Shown: one piece after another, positions 1 to 7,699 of the stretch
Layout: each line of letters starts with the position of its first letter
How positions within the stretch are numbered: position 1 is the first letter of the stretch
Assembly: GCA_017306865.1 (NCBI GenBank)
Contig: JAFKHH010000026.1
Span: 1 to 64,000 of the forward strand
Reading direction: 5' to 3'
Source: Filimonas sp.
Lineage (GTDB): Bacteria > Bacteroidota > Bacteroidia > Chitinophagales > Chitinophagaceae
Length of the DNA: 64,000 bases
Program-made: the position numbers and the translations under genes
The notes under the pieces: model-generated
What the model was told of the DNA's origin: nothing
Databases searched by the model: none
The model's input: only the letters and a program-made list of their open reading frames with translations

Positions 1-2337
1 GGTTATGACAACGCCAACCGGTTACTCTACGGCGACTTTAAAGAATACCGCAGCGGGTGGAACAACACCGCCAACATAGACTTCTCCATGAAAATGGGCG
101 ATGGTCAAAATCATGCAAGCGCCTATGATGAGAACGGCAACATCAAAGCTATGTTCCAAGTGGGATTGTTACCAACGGGCGCCAGCCTGCCAATTGATAA
201 CCTTAGTTATTCATATAACCCGCTTAGCAATAAATTGGCTGCTGTATCAGACGGAATAGTAGGGGATACAAAACTAGGCGACTTTACAGACAAGAATACT
301 ACCGGTGATGATTACGCCTATGACGACAACGGCAACCTCACCATCGACAAGAACAAAAACATCCAAAGCATCAGCTACAACCACCTCAATCTCCCATACC
401 AGGTAACAGTCTCTCCTCCTCCAGGAGGAGCCGGAGGAGGTGGCACCATCACCTACATCTATGATGCCACCGGTAATAAGTTGGAAAAACGCACGAGTGA
501 AAACATCCCTTCAGAGGTTGGGGGTAGTAAACAAACGACAACTACCTATTTAGGCAATTACGTTTACGAGAATAGTGTGTTGCAATTTTTCTCTCACGAA
601 GAAGGGCGTGTTCGCCGCATTGACGATTCACGATTCACGTTTGATTATTTTTTAAAAGACCATCTCGGCAACATCCGCATGATGCTCACCGATGAGCCTA
701 AACAAGACAACTATCCTGCGCTTACGTTTGAACCGGAGAATAGGGCAACCGAAATGGCATTGTATGAAAATGCGGATAAAAGTATAACGGTAAGACCAGC
801 CGCATTTGGAGATGAAACGACAAACAATGCGCAAGTACAGTTATTGAAAAAAGATGGTCAGGCTATAGGCGGCGGTAAATTTTTGAAAGTGATGACGAGT
901 GATAAAATAAGCGCGATGGTAGATTACTACACGCCGGATAATACAATTGACAATAGTAGTGCAAATGGCCTTTCTACGGTACTCAATAGTTTGGTATCTT
1001 TAATAGATAACGGCGGCACTGTAGCCGGAGCGCTACATGGAACGGGTAGTATTGTAAATCGCACCCTAAACAACAATGCGGACTTTACAAGCTTCCTGTC
1101 ACCTCAAAGCGGTGCAGGGGTAGAAAATGTGCCTAAAGCCTATTTAAACATTTTGTTTTTTGATGAGCAGATGAAGTTTGTAAGTGAGGGTAGTACCATG
1201 GTACCGGTAGTTACAAAAGGTAGTAGGGATCAATTAATAAAAACAAATATAGCAGCGCCTAAAAATGGATATGCGTATGTGTATATGAACAATGAAAGCA
1301 ACAACCTGGTGTACTTTGATAATCTGAAAGTAACACATAACAGGGGGCCACTGCTTTCTGAAGACCACTATTATCCGTTTGGGTTAACGACGGCGGGGAT
1401 ATCATTTAAAGCAAGCACCTTCGGAGGAGCTGAAAATCATCTTAAATACAACGGTAAAGAAGAGCAAAGGAAGGAGTTTAGCGATGGAAGTGGTTTGGAA
1501 TGGTATGACTATGGCGCTAGATTTTATGATGCACAAATAGGAAGATGGGGCCATGTCGACCCATTAGCAGAAAAATATGTAGTTGTTAGTCCTTATAGCT
1601 TTACTTCCAATAATCCGATTTTATTTGTAGATAAAGATGGAAAGGATATAACTCCTACCACTTCGTTTAAATCTTCTTCCTATTATTCAATGTATCAAAA
1701 ATTGTCAACATCAAATTCTGTTTACAAAAGCTATTTGGCTCCTTTTGCCAATAATAAGCAGATGAACTATAATCTTGATGCAGGAAATGTTAAACGAGCA
1801 GGTGATAATGCATTGGCTACTACACAACCTAAGGACTGGAATAATGATATAAAGAAAAATGGGCTTGGAATGGTAACAGCAATTAATACAACTACTACTA
1901 CATGGCAATTAAATGAGAAAGCTGATATTACTACTAATGGCATTACCGAGACAAGGGGGATTAATGATGCAGGTCGAGCGCTTGTTTTATTACATGAAGG
2001 CGGGCATGCATTCCTTCAATCAATCGGTGGTGATGGCTTTCATACAGACATGACAAATCCTATTGCAGGAGGTGAGCACAGTATGATGGCAAGCGGAGGT
2101 TATCAGGAAGATATATTAAAAGGGTTAACAGAATTAAGAGATGCCGGCGGCATATCAATGAACGATAAAGATTTAACGAATCTTAGTTTTTACGGGTTAC
2201 AGGGAACAGACAGTTTTGATAAACAATTTGGGATTAAAGTCACAGACAGAAAATCTCAAGAGTATAGCGATGCTGTTAAGAATGTATATAATACTGTATT
2301 AAACCCTTTGATTTATACTGAACAAAAGAAAAACTAA
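1..2337 (+). CDS. Rhs repeat protein with C-terminal HExxH putative toxin domain (5' partial)
   Basis: The frame is open from base 1 (it begins YDNANRLLYG, an Rhs/YD repeat), so the gene enters from outside the window; the internal ATG at 88 is not the real start. YD repeats are followed by the Rhs core of Bacteroidota proteins: DHYYPFGL (about 1370), the YDYGARFYD and GRWGHVDPLAEKY blocks (about 1500-1575) and the DKDGKDI junction near 1640. Everything after that junction is the variable cassette, about 230 residues. It contains LLHEGGHAF (HEGGH at 1993-2007), a zinc-metallopeptidase HExxH pattern, with a second His-containing stretch GEHSMMA about 20 residues on. In known Rhs systems the core forms a shell around a C-terminal toxin and the next gene encodes immunity. 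A peptidase-type toxin is my inference; the family of the tip is not recognised. Secretion route cannot be judged because the N-terminus is missing. Confidence 0.9.
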   Translation, partial: GYDNANRLLYGDFKEYRSGWNNTANIDFSMKMGDGQNHASAYDENGNIKAMFQVGLLPTGASLPIDNLSYSYNPLSNKLAAVSDGIVGDTKLGDFTDKNTTGDDYAYDDNGNLTIDKNKNIQSISYNHLNLPYQVTVSPPPGGAGGGGTITYIYDATGNKLEKRTSENIPSEVGGSKQTTTTYLGNYVYENSVLQFFSHEEGRVRRIDDSRFTFDYFLKDHLGNIRMMLTDEPKQDNYPALTFEPENRATEMALYENADKSITVRPAAFGDETTNNAQVQLLKKDGQAIGGGKFLKVMTSDKISAMVDYYTPDNTIDNSSANGLSTVLNSLVSLIDNGGTVAGALHGTGSIVNRTLNNNADFTSFLSPQSGAGVENVPKAYLNILFFDEQMKFVSEGSTMVPVVTKGSRDQLIKTNIAAPKNGYAYVYMNNESNNLVYFDNLKVTHNRGPLLSEDHYYPFGLTTAGISFKASTFGGAENHLKYNGKEEQRKEFSDGSGLEWYDYGARFYDAQIGRWGHVDPLAEKYVVVSPYSFTSNNPILFVDKDGKDITPTTSFKSSSYYSMYQKLSTSNSVYKSYLAPFANNKQMNYNLDAGNVKRAGDNALATTQPKDWNNDIKKNGLGMVTAINTTTTTWQLNEKADITTNGITETRGINDAGRALVLLHEGGHAFLQSIGGDGFHTDMTNPIAGGEHSMMASGGYQEDILKGLTELRDAGGISMNDKDLTNLSFYGLQGTDSFDKQFGIKVTDRKSQEYSDAVKNVYNTVLNPLIYTEQKKN

Positions 2338-2342
2338 GTTTT

Positions 2343-2918
2343 ATGAAGTTGACAAGGTTAACGGCTTTATTTATATGTGTATTATTAAATAAAATGCTGA
2401 TAGCGCAATACAGTTTAAAAAAAACAGATACGCTTCGTTTTAAAAGTATTGGCAGCCCTCGGGATACGCTTTATCAAATAAGGCAGAAGATAAAAGGAAA
2501 TATTTACAAACAAGTTACCTATTATGGACTAAGCGATAATAGCAATATCAGTACAGCAACGGATACATTCATTATTAGTAAAACAGGATGGAAAAAATTG
2601 TACAACAATGATACATTGCCATTTTTGTCTGTAAAGGAATTTGCTGCGAATAGAAAGGTAAATGAATATTTGAGTGCTGAAAGTAAAGAGGCTTTTTATT
2701 ACGAGTATGAACCTGTAAAAAAAATTAATATCCAAAAGAAGGAGCTTTATTTGTATAGAGTTAAACCGATGTCAGGAAAAGGAATAGTCGAAGGATTAGG
2801 GGATGATGTACGGTATGTTATTTTTGATTTTTCAATTGGAGAAATTTATAGAAGTTCATACCAAATTAAAAAGGTATTAGCGGGATATGAAAAGTATGTC
2901 CCTTATTTTAAATGGTGA
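2343..2918 (+). CDS. Small secreted protein, candidate immunity protein for the Rhs toxin
   Basis: 191 residues, starting 5 bases after the Rhs stop, so almost certainly co-transcribed. The N-terminus (KLTRLTALFICVLL, ending near LIAQ) looks like a signal peptide, placing the product in the periplasm or on the outer membrane. The rest is rich in Lys, Tyr and Ser with no domain I recognise. In polymorphic toxin loci the gene directly after the toxin cassette is usually the cognate immunity gene; a signal peptide would fit a toxin that acts in the periplasm. That role rests on position only. It could equally be an unrelated small secreted protein carried with the cassette. A strong terminator follows it. 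Confidence 0.65.
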   Translation: MKLTRLTALFICVLLNKMLIAQYSLKKTDTLRFKSIGSPRDTLYQIRQKIKGNIYKQVTYYGLSDNSNISTATDTFIISKTGWKKLYNNDTLPFLSVKEFAANRKVNEYLSAESKEAFYYEYEPVKKINIQKKELYLYRVKPMSGKGIVEGLGDDVRYVIFDFSIGEIYRSSYQIKKVLAGYEKYVPYFKW

Positions 2919-2933
2919 TTTTCAAATAAAACC

Positions 2934-2956
2934 AAAGCCCCGCATTGCGGGGCTTT
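2934..2956 (+). terminator. Rho-independent terminator after the Rhs cassette
   Basis: Perfect inverted repeat AAAGCCCCGC / GCGGGGCTTT with a 3-base loop (ATT), 16 bases after the stop of the small secreted gene. The T stretch on the plus strand is short (TTTC), but the GC stem is strong. Confidence 0.8.
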
Positions 2957-3139
2957 CATTCAGTCTGCGAAATTGCAGATCATCATCATGGGCTTATTAG
3001 GCGATGCAGGAAGTGTAGGCAATAGCTACAACATCACCAGTGGAGATATAACGGGAGGAACAAACGTTCAATGTGATTAAGGGAAATTAGGAAGAGGTGA
3101 AAAGATTAATTATCTGCATCAAAGCTTGCTAACCTCTTC

Positions 3140-3769
3140 TCAACGGCATTCAAACAAACCCGCGTCCGTCTTTCTGATTTTCTTTCTATGCTGTGCGGCA
3201 TCTTGCGAGTGACGGTAGCCGACAGCAACCATTACGAGTGCGTTTAAGTGCTGTTCTGGTAAACCTAAAACCTGGTTGATCTTTGCTGCGTCAAAACCTT
3301 CCATCGGGCAGGCATCTATTTGTAACGCAGCGCAAGCTGTTAGCAAATTAGAGACTGCGAGATAAGGCTGTTGTTGCAACCACGCCTGCATCTCGGCTGG
3401 CTGTTTTTCGGCGATCTTTTCTTTTATGAAAAGTTTGTATTCGTCCAGTTGGCCAGGGGCCAGGTTTTGTTCCCGCGTAGCCTGGCTTATGTATGCATCA
3501 ATATGCGCATGATCGCATGTAGTGAAGTTGCAAAAGATAAATAAGTGAGAGCAGTCGCTGATCTGTGACTGACCCCATGCTAAAGGTTTTAATTGCGCTT
3601 TTACCATTTCAGAAGAAACGATAAGCACTTTGTATAGTTGCAGGCCATAGGAGGATGGGGAAAGTTGTATGGCCCGTTTTAAGTAAGTTAGCTGCGCATG
3701 ATCAATCTTTCTATCTGCATCAAATTGTTTCGTTGCATATCGCCACTCTAATGATTCTAATAGTTCCAT
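3140..3769 (-). CDS. Nitroreductase family NAD(P)H-dependent flavin oxidoreductase
   Basis: 209 residues, the usual length for NfsB-like nitroreductases. The N-terminal LEWRYATKQFD matches the FMN-binding 'RRS/RYATKxFD' start of the family; SPSSYGLQLYKVLIV (about residues 37-51) is the conserved S-S-x-x-x-Q-P/L-W/Y stretch; ACPMEGFDAAKINQVLGLP (about 150-170) is the second FMN/dimer region, and the C-terminal Arg/Lys-rich tail is typical. Such cytoplasmic flavoenzymes reduce quinones, nitro-compounds or enones with NAD(P)H; the actual substrate cannot be read from the sequence. It lies 4 bases after the GNAT gene and belongs to a minus-strand run headed by a Crp-type regulator. Confidence 0.9.
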   Translation of the reverse strand: MELLESLEWRYATKQFDADRKIDHAQLTYLKRAIQLSPSSYGLQLYKVLIVSSEMVKAQLKPLAWGQSQISDCSHLFIFCNFTTCDHAHIDAYISQATREQNLAPGQLDEYKLFIKEKIAEKQPAEMQAWLQQQPYLAVSNLLTACAALQIDACPMEGFDAAKINQVLGLPEQHLNALVMVAVGYRHSQDAAQHRKKIRKTDAGLFECR

Positions 3770-3773
3770 CTTC

Positions 3774-4529
3774 TTATTTTAATAAATAATTTGCCATTTT
3801 AAATATTTCGATAAAGCCGATTTTTTTATAAATATTCAGGCCCATGACAGAAGATTGCAAGTGTGCATTCACTAGCTGTTCCTGCTGTGCCTGTTGTAAC
3901 ACCTGGTGCATGGCTATTTCAGCTAATCCCATTTTACGATGTGTAGGCAGAATGCCCAGGCTGTGTACACCGATATGCCCATCCTTGTTCCAGGTAGCAA
4001 TTGTGCCAACAACCTCTTTTTCTTTTTTAAGCAGGGAGAATGTGACCGCGTCTTTTATTGCAAAGATTACTTCAGTAGGTATGTTGTATTTAAAACAAGC
4101 CTCAAACGTGCTGCTCCAAAGTGAAGCAGATGCATGGTCTGTTACTTTTTCAAATAGTAAGCTATCTGTAATCGCAGGAGAAGTATAGATAGCCAGTGGC
4201 ATACTCATACCAATTTGTATGGATTTGAGTGTTAGATCCAGTTCACGCGCAAGTATGTTTTCATCTGTATGCAGACCAGACCAGGTGCTTAGGGTTAATG
4301 AAGAAGACGCTTGTTTCACTTGCGAAAATGTTGTACTGTCTATCTCTTCACCCTCGTGTAACCAGATCCTGTTTGGCCATTGTGAGAATGGAATATCTAT
4401 GATTTGATATTTACCTTCTGTATGCCACGCTTTGAATGGCTCGGCTGCTTTCAGCCACAACGAAATGAGGTTATCTAAATTTTGCTTTTGTAATATAGAG
4501 TTGACAGGTGTTTCTGTATTATTCATCAC
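3774..4529 (-). CDS. GNAT family N-acetyltransferase
   Basis: 251 residues. The C-terminal half carries the GNAT fold: VVGTIATWNKDGHIGVHSLGILPTHR is split over beta4 and the acetyl-CoA loop, with LPTHRKMGLAEIAM as the pyrophosphate-binding motif A, and GLNIYKKIGF as motif B (the usual 'xxLYxxxGF' ending). The N-terminal ~120 residues are less conserved and may be a degenerate second GNAT-like half. Acceptor substrate unknown. It is sandwiched between a Crp/Fnr regulator gene (63 bases upstream) and the nitroreductase (4 bases downstream), so the three are probably one transcription unit. Confidence 0.85.
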   Translation of the reverse strand: MMNNTETPVNSILQKQNLDNLISLWLKAAEPFKAWHTEGKYQIIDIPFSQWPNRIWLHEGEEIDSTTFSQVKQASSSLTLSTWSGLHTDENILARELDLTLKSIQIGMSMPLAIYTSPAITDSLLFEKVTDHASASLWSSTFEACFKYNIPTEVIFAIKDAVTFSLLKKEKEVVGTIATWNKDGHIGVHSLGILPTHRKMGLAEIAMHQVLQQAQQEQLVNAHLQSSVMGLNIYKKIGFIEIFKMANYLLK

Positions 4530-4592
4530 ACAAAAATAAGTGTATGCTATGGAAGTGCTCTTGACATATGTTGAGACGCAACGGTGAGCTTG

Positions 4593-5180
4593 TTATTTCC
4601 TGCTTTTCCTAATCCTGCTTAGTTGTGTAGGTGTAATGCCCAGGTGGGAGGCAATGTGTTGCAGTGGAACGTGCTTTTCAATACCTGGTTTTGCCTGTAG
4701 AAGTTTATTGTACCTCGTTTCTGCATCTTCCATTACCAGCGATATTTCACGCGCTTCCTTTTCTATGATCCAGTTTCGTTCAAGGTAGTGAAGATAAAAT
4801 TTTTGCAGGTCTGCTTTTTTGAAAATAAGATCGCGGTAGAACTGGTAGGGAATCCTTAGCAAAGTACAAGCTGTAACAGCCTGCAAGGTGAAGGCCGATG
4901 GCTGGTGCAGGATAGCAGATACAGTAGATGACACGAGATCCAAAGGGGTAAAAATATTTTTATTATACCTGTGACCTGTTTCATCTTCAATAAATGCAAT
5001 CAAATACCCCGTATTAAGAAAATAAATATAGTTGCAGGTATAACCTTCCCGCAATAGTATTTCGTCCTTAGTTAATGAGATGACAGCGGCAGCCGTTATA
5101 AGCTCCCGGAAAGAATCTTCGGAAACGGTATAATACGAATTGATCTTATTTCTAAATGCCGAAATTATCTGCTCATCCAT
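4593..5180 (-). CDS. Crp/Fnr family transcriptional regulator
   Basis: 195 residues, typical for short Bacteroidota Crp-like regulators. Residues about 10-120 form a cyclic-nucleotide-binding-type jelly roll (KDEILLREGYTCNYIYFLNTGYL corresponds, in two pieces, to beta strands with the conserved G), lacking an obvious phosphate-binding cassette (no R-E-L-A type motif), so cAMP binding is doubtful. The C-terminus HIASHLGITPTQLSRIRK is the winged HTH recognition element. It probably regulates the downstream GNAT and nitroreductase genes and itself. The signal is unknown; members of this group often respond to redox or stress, but that is family knowledge only. Confidence 0.85.
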   Translation of the reverse strand: MDEQIISAFRNKINSYYTVSEDSFRELITAAAVISLTKDEILLREGYTCNYIYFLNTGYLIAFIEDETGHRYNKNIFTPLDLVSSTVSAILHQPSAFTLQAVTACTLLRIPYQFYRDLIFKKADLQKFYLHYLERNWIIEKEAREISLVMEDAETRYNKLLQAKPGIEKHVPLQHIASHLGITPTQLSRIRKSRK

Positions 5181-5362
5181 CCTGTGTTTATTTACAGGCG
5201 CAATTTACTGCTAAATCCTTGCCAGCAGGTTTGCCTATGTATAAACAGCAGATCCATGTCGGTATGATATGGATCGGCTGTGTGAGAACGAAATATTGTT
5301 TTATTATTACCCGATTTAATATAGATGTCAATATAACAGCAAGCTTTTATTTGTCTACCGAC

Positions 5363-5570
5363 GGTGTTACTTTTTGTCTTGATACAAAAAGTAACCAAAA
5401 AGATCAAGGCTTCAGAAAAGCAGGCTAAAAATTGTCCTGCCCGCCGAAATCCATTGAACTCGCCGCTGACAGCGTGAGTAAGTAAGTTACACCCGGCTCA
5501 AACAGCAATGGATTTTTACGGCGTTCATGCCAATTTTCTTAACGCAGCTTTTCTGAGGCCGCAACCTTTT
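5363..5570. repeat. Long imperfect inverted repeat in the 5181-5622 intergenic region
   Basis: No gene is visible between 5181 and 5622. The stretch holds a nested fold-back: a 12-bp perfect hairpin GTTACTTTTTGT (5366-5377) with ACAAAAAGTAAC (5384-5395), then GGCTTCAGAAAAGC (5408-5421) pairing with GCTTTTCTGAGGCC (5547-5560), AAAATTG (5428-5434) with CAATTTT (5531-5537), and GCCG..AAATCCATTG (5443-5456) with CAATGGATTT..ACGGC (5506-5521). The arms pair in order, so about 150 bases fold on themselves. From memory, closely similar sequence is scattered between genes in many Bacteroidota genomes; I cannot check copy number here. Confidence 0.75.
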
Positions 5571-5622
5571 ATTGTAAAGAGCTATAAACGAATTATCATA
5601 TGCTTTAGTTGGGTAGCAATGA

Positions 5623-7134
5623 TTATTTTATAAGGCTTATCGCTTTAGCCAGGTCCCGATCTGTGCCTGTTACTATATCCTGAGGAGTGTAGGTAACTTC
5701 GTAATCTGGTTGCAGCCCTCTGCCGGGTGCAGGAGGGGCAATCATAGAGATAACGCGGAGTAACGGAAACTCCACAACAATGTGAGTAGCAGGCAGTGTG
5801 AGTTTTTGCTGGGCAAAACCATTACATCCTTCCGCTGTACCTGCGGTTTCTCTACCTACAAAAAATGTATTTGCCCGTTGAGCCTTTAGTGCAGTTACAA
5901 ATAGTGCAGCGGAAGAAAATGTAGCGCCGTCTATCAGTACGGTTACATCTCCGCGGAAACGGTTGGCTGCCGCTAAAGGCAGTGGTGCATAGATCTTGCC
6001 AAATGCAGGCTTGATATTCATGTGGTAGAATGCGCCTTCTTTTTGAGCCGGGATGCAACTGCCTTTAAAACTTTCTGTTTTTTCCGGGTCAAAATAATGA
6101 GCAAAATGATTTTCTGTAGGGTCAGGAATACGGGCATACAAATCTTTGATGATACCAAAACTAGTGTCTGCGAGATAGGAGAGCAGGCGGATGGTAATGC
6201 GGATATCTCCGCCACCATTGTGACGCATGTCCAGTATGAGATGTTTTGTTTTATTGTTCGCTATCTCGCGAAAACAATTTTCATAAATAAGTGTGTCGCC
6301 ATAATTGAGTGCAGGCACTTCTAATAGCGCAATTGATTTTTCCTTTTGAATATAAAGTCCCAGGTCGCCGGTGCCGGGTGTTTTTGTCCATTGGGCATAT
6401 TTATCTTTAGTTGCGATAGCATCATGCTGAGAAGTGTCTGTTGCTGCTAGTGTAACCTGCCTTGGAGTACCATTGCCGGAGCGCAAGACTACTTTGTACG
6501 GCGCAGCCCAGTGGTAATAGTTACTACAGGCATCATTAAAGCCGTCATACTCGGATAAATACACTTCTTTGAATGAACGGATGTATCCGTCACCGCAGTA
6601 AAGAGCAGCGGCATGCTGAATGATCTCTTTTACCGGAACATCATTTATACTGATCACTTCATCTCCTGTCGTTACCTTGTCTGTACGCCTGTTTGTTACC
6701 CACGCCTGTGCACCACGAACCTGTACTTCGAAAGGCAAAGAAGTGGAATTAGTGTTTCCGGTTGGTTTGTAATTTGCAGAATGCCTGATCTGCGTATGAC
6801 CGCATCCTAAGGCGCACAAAAATGGATAGATATGTGCTATGTATGCCTCTTCGGACAAGGGCTGCGTTAAGGATAATCTTGTTTGTTTGTATAATGCAGC
6901 CATAGTATCTGCAGATGTGTAGATGTTATAGCCGGGATGTACTTCCCGGATAGCAGCCCATAAAGTATCCAGGTCAGATTGCATCTCTTTTACCGGGATG
7001 CTGCCTTCCTGTTGAAGCTGGGATGTTTTAGATTCCTGCCTGGGGCCACACCCGCTCATGCAAACAGCAAATAGTATTGTCAATGCTGACACAAAGAGAA
7101 AGTGGTAAAGTGTTGCTTTGAATATATTCATCAT
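5623..7134 (-). CDS. S41 family (C-terminal processing/tricorn-like) peptidase, predicted lipoprotein
   Basis: 503 residues. Signal peptide with lipobox MSGC (Cys29). Residues 45-130 resemble the N-terminal helical region of S41 enzymes (CALGCGHTQI is the conserved D/C-G-H-T stretch), about 135-230 hold a PDZ-like segment (TGDEVISINDVPV), and the peptidase core follows: LILDMRHNGGGD (299-310) and IDGATFSSAALF (401-412), where the Ser in FSS is the expected nucleophile, then GRETAGTAEG. Known S41 enzymes use a Ser/Lys or Ser/His/Glu mechanism on unstructured C-termini or peptides. The lipoprotein signal suggests attachment to the outer or inner membrane facing the periplasm or outside. It stands alone on the minus strand, divergent from the surface protein at 7700. 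Substrate unknown. Confidence 0.88.
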   Translation of the reverse strand: MMNIFKATLYHFLFVSALTILFAVCMSGCGPRQESKTSQLQQEGSIPVKEMQSDLDTLWAAIREVHPGYNIYTSADTMAALYKQTRLSLTQPLSEEAYIAHIYPFLCALGCGHTQIRHSANYKPTGNTNSTSLPFEVQVRGAQAWVTNRRTDKVTTGDEVISINDVPVKEIIQHAAALYCGDGYIRSFKEVYLSEYDGFNDACSNYYHWAAPYKVVLRSGNGTPRQVTLAATDTSQHDAIATKDKYAQWTKTPGTGDLGLYIQKEKSIALLEVPALNYGDTLIYENCFREIANNKTKHLILDMRHNGGGDIRITIRLLSYLADTSFGIIKDLYARIPDPTENHFAHYFDPEKTESFKGSCIPAQKEGAFYHMNIKPAFGKIYAPLPLAAANRFRGDVTVLIDGATFSSAALFVTALKAQRANTFFVGRETAGTAEGCNGFAQQKLTLPATHIVVEFPLLRVISMIAPPAPGRGLQPDYEVTYTPQDIVTGTDRDLAKAISLIK

Positions 7135-7699
7135 GTGTTATTATAGAGGGTAAACTGTTGCCTCCCGCAATTTAAATATACAGTCCATTATGTTTTACCA
7201 GTGAAGGATGAGTGGTAGTAACCCTGAAATAAGTAGAGGTTAAAAATAATGTTTTTACATTGAACCGGGGCGATGCGGTTGTTTGTACATTTCAGCCCAT
7301 TTCATTGACCGAAAAAGGGCGTGTTTTTCCTGTTAAGTAATTATTAACTGAAAATACTATAGTATCTTCCCTATTATATTCGCTTTTTATTCTGCTGAAT
7401 AGATATATCTACATATAACTATTCAATAGTATGAAAAGCCATCGATCCTAAGTGAACTGCTTATGCACAAAATTTTACACTTTAACGAGTACAGCGTCCG
7501 GTATTCCTACGCCGGGTATGCTCACATCCCATTCAGCTTATTTTTATGTAATGCCCCTGGCATCAAATCTATTGCTGGTACAATAGGTGTGAACCTTAGT
7601 GACTAGTGCTGCGGGTTTATGTCCGTACACAATCTGCAAACGCATTCAACAGATCATTTTCGGTCTTATCCAAATAAATTGAATCACTAAAACTTCTTC
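7135..7699. other. Intergenic region between divergent S41 peptidase and T9SS surface protein genes
   Basis: About 565 bases without a convincing ORF on either strand. It must hold both promoters, since the flanking genes diverge. I see AT-rich stretches (7320-7410) but no clean TTTG / TAnnTTTG pair and no RNA-like structure that I would defend. Confidence 0.5.

Noticed and set aside
2988-3080. A 30-codon ORF after the Rhs terminator (MGLLGDAGSVGNSY...)
   Set aside because: Its start follows a terminator, its composition is low complexity and nothing supports translation. It might be a remnant of another Rhs tip, but I cannot show that.
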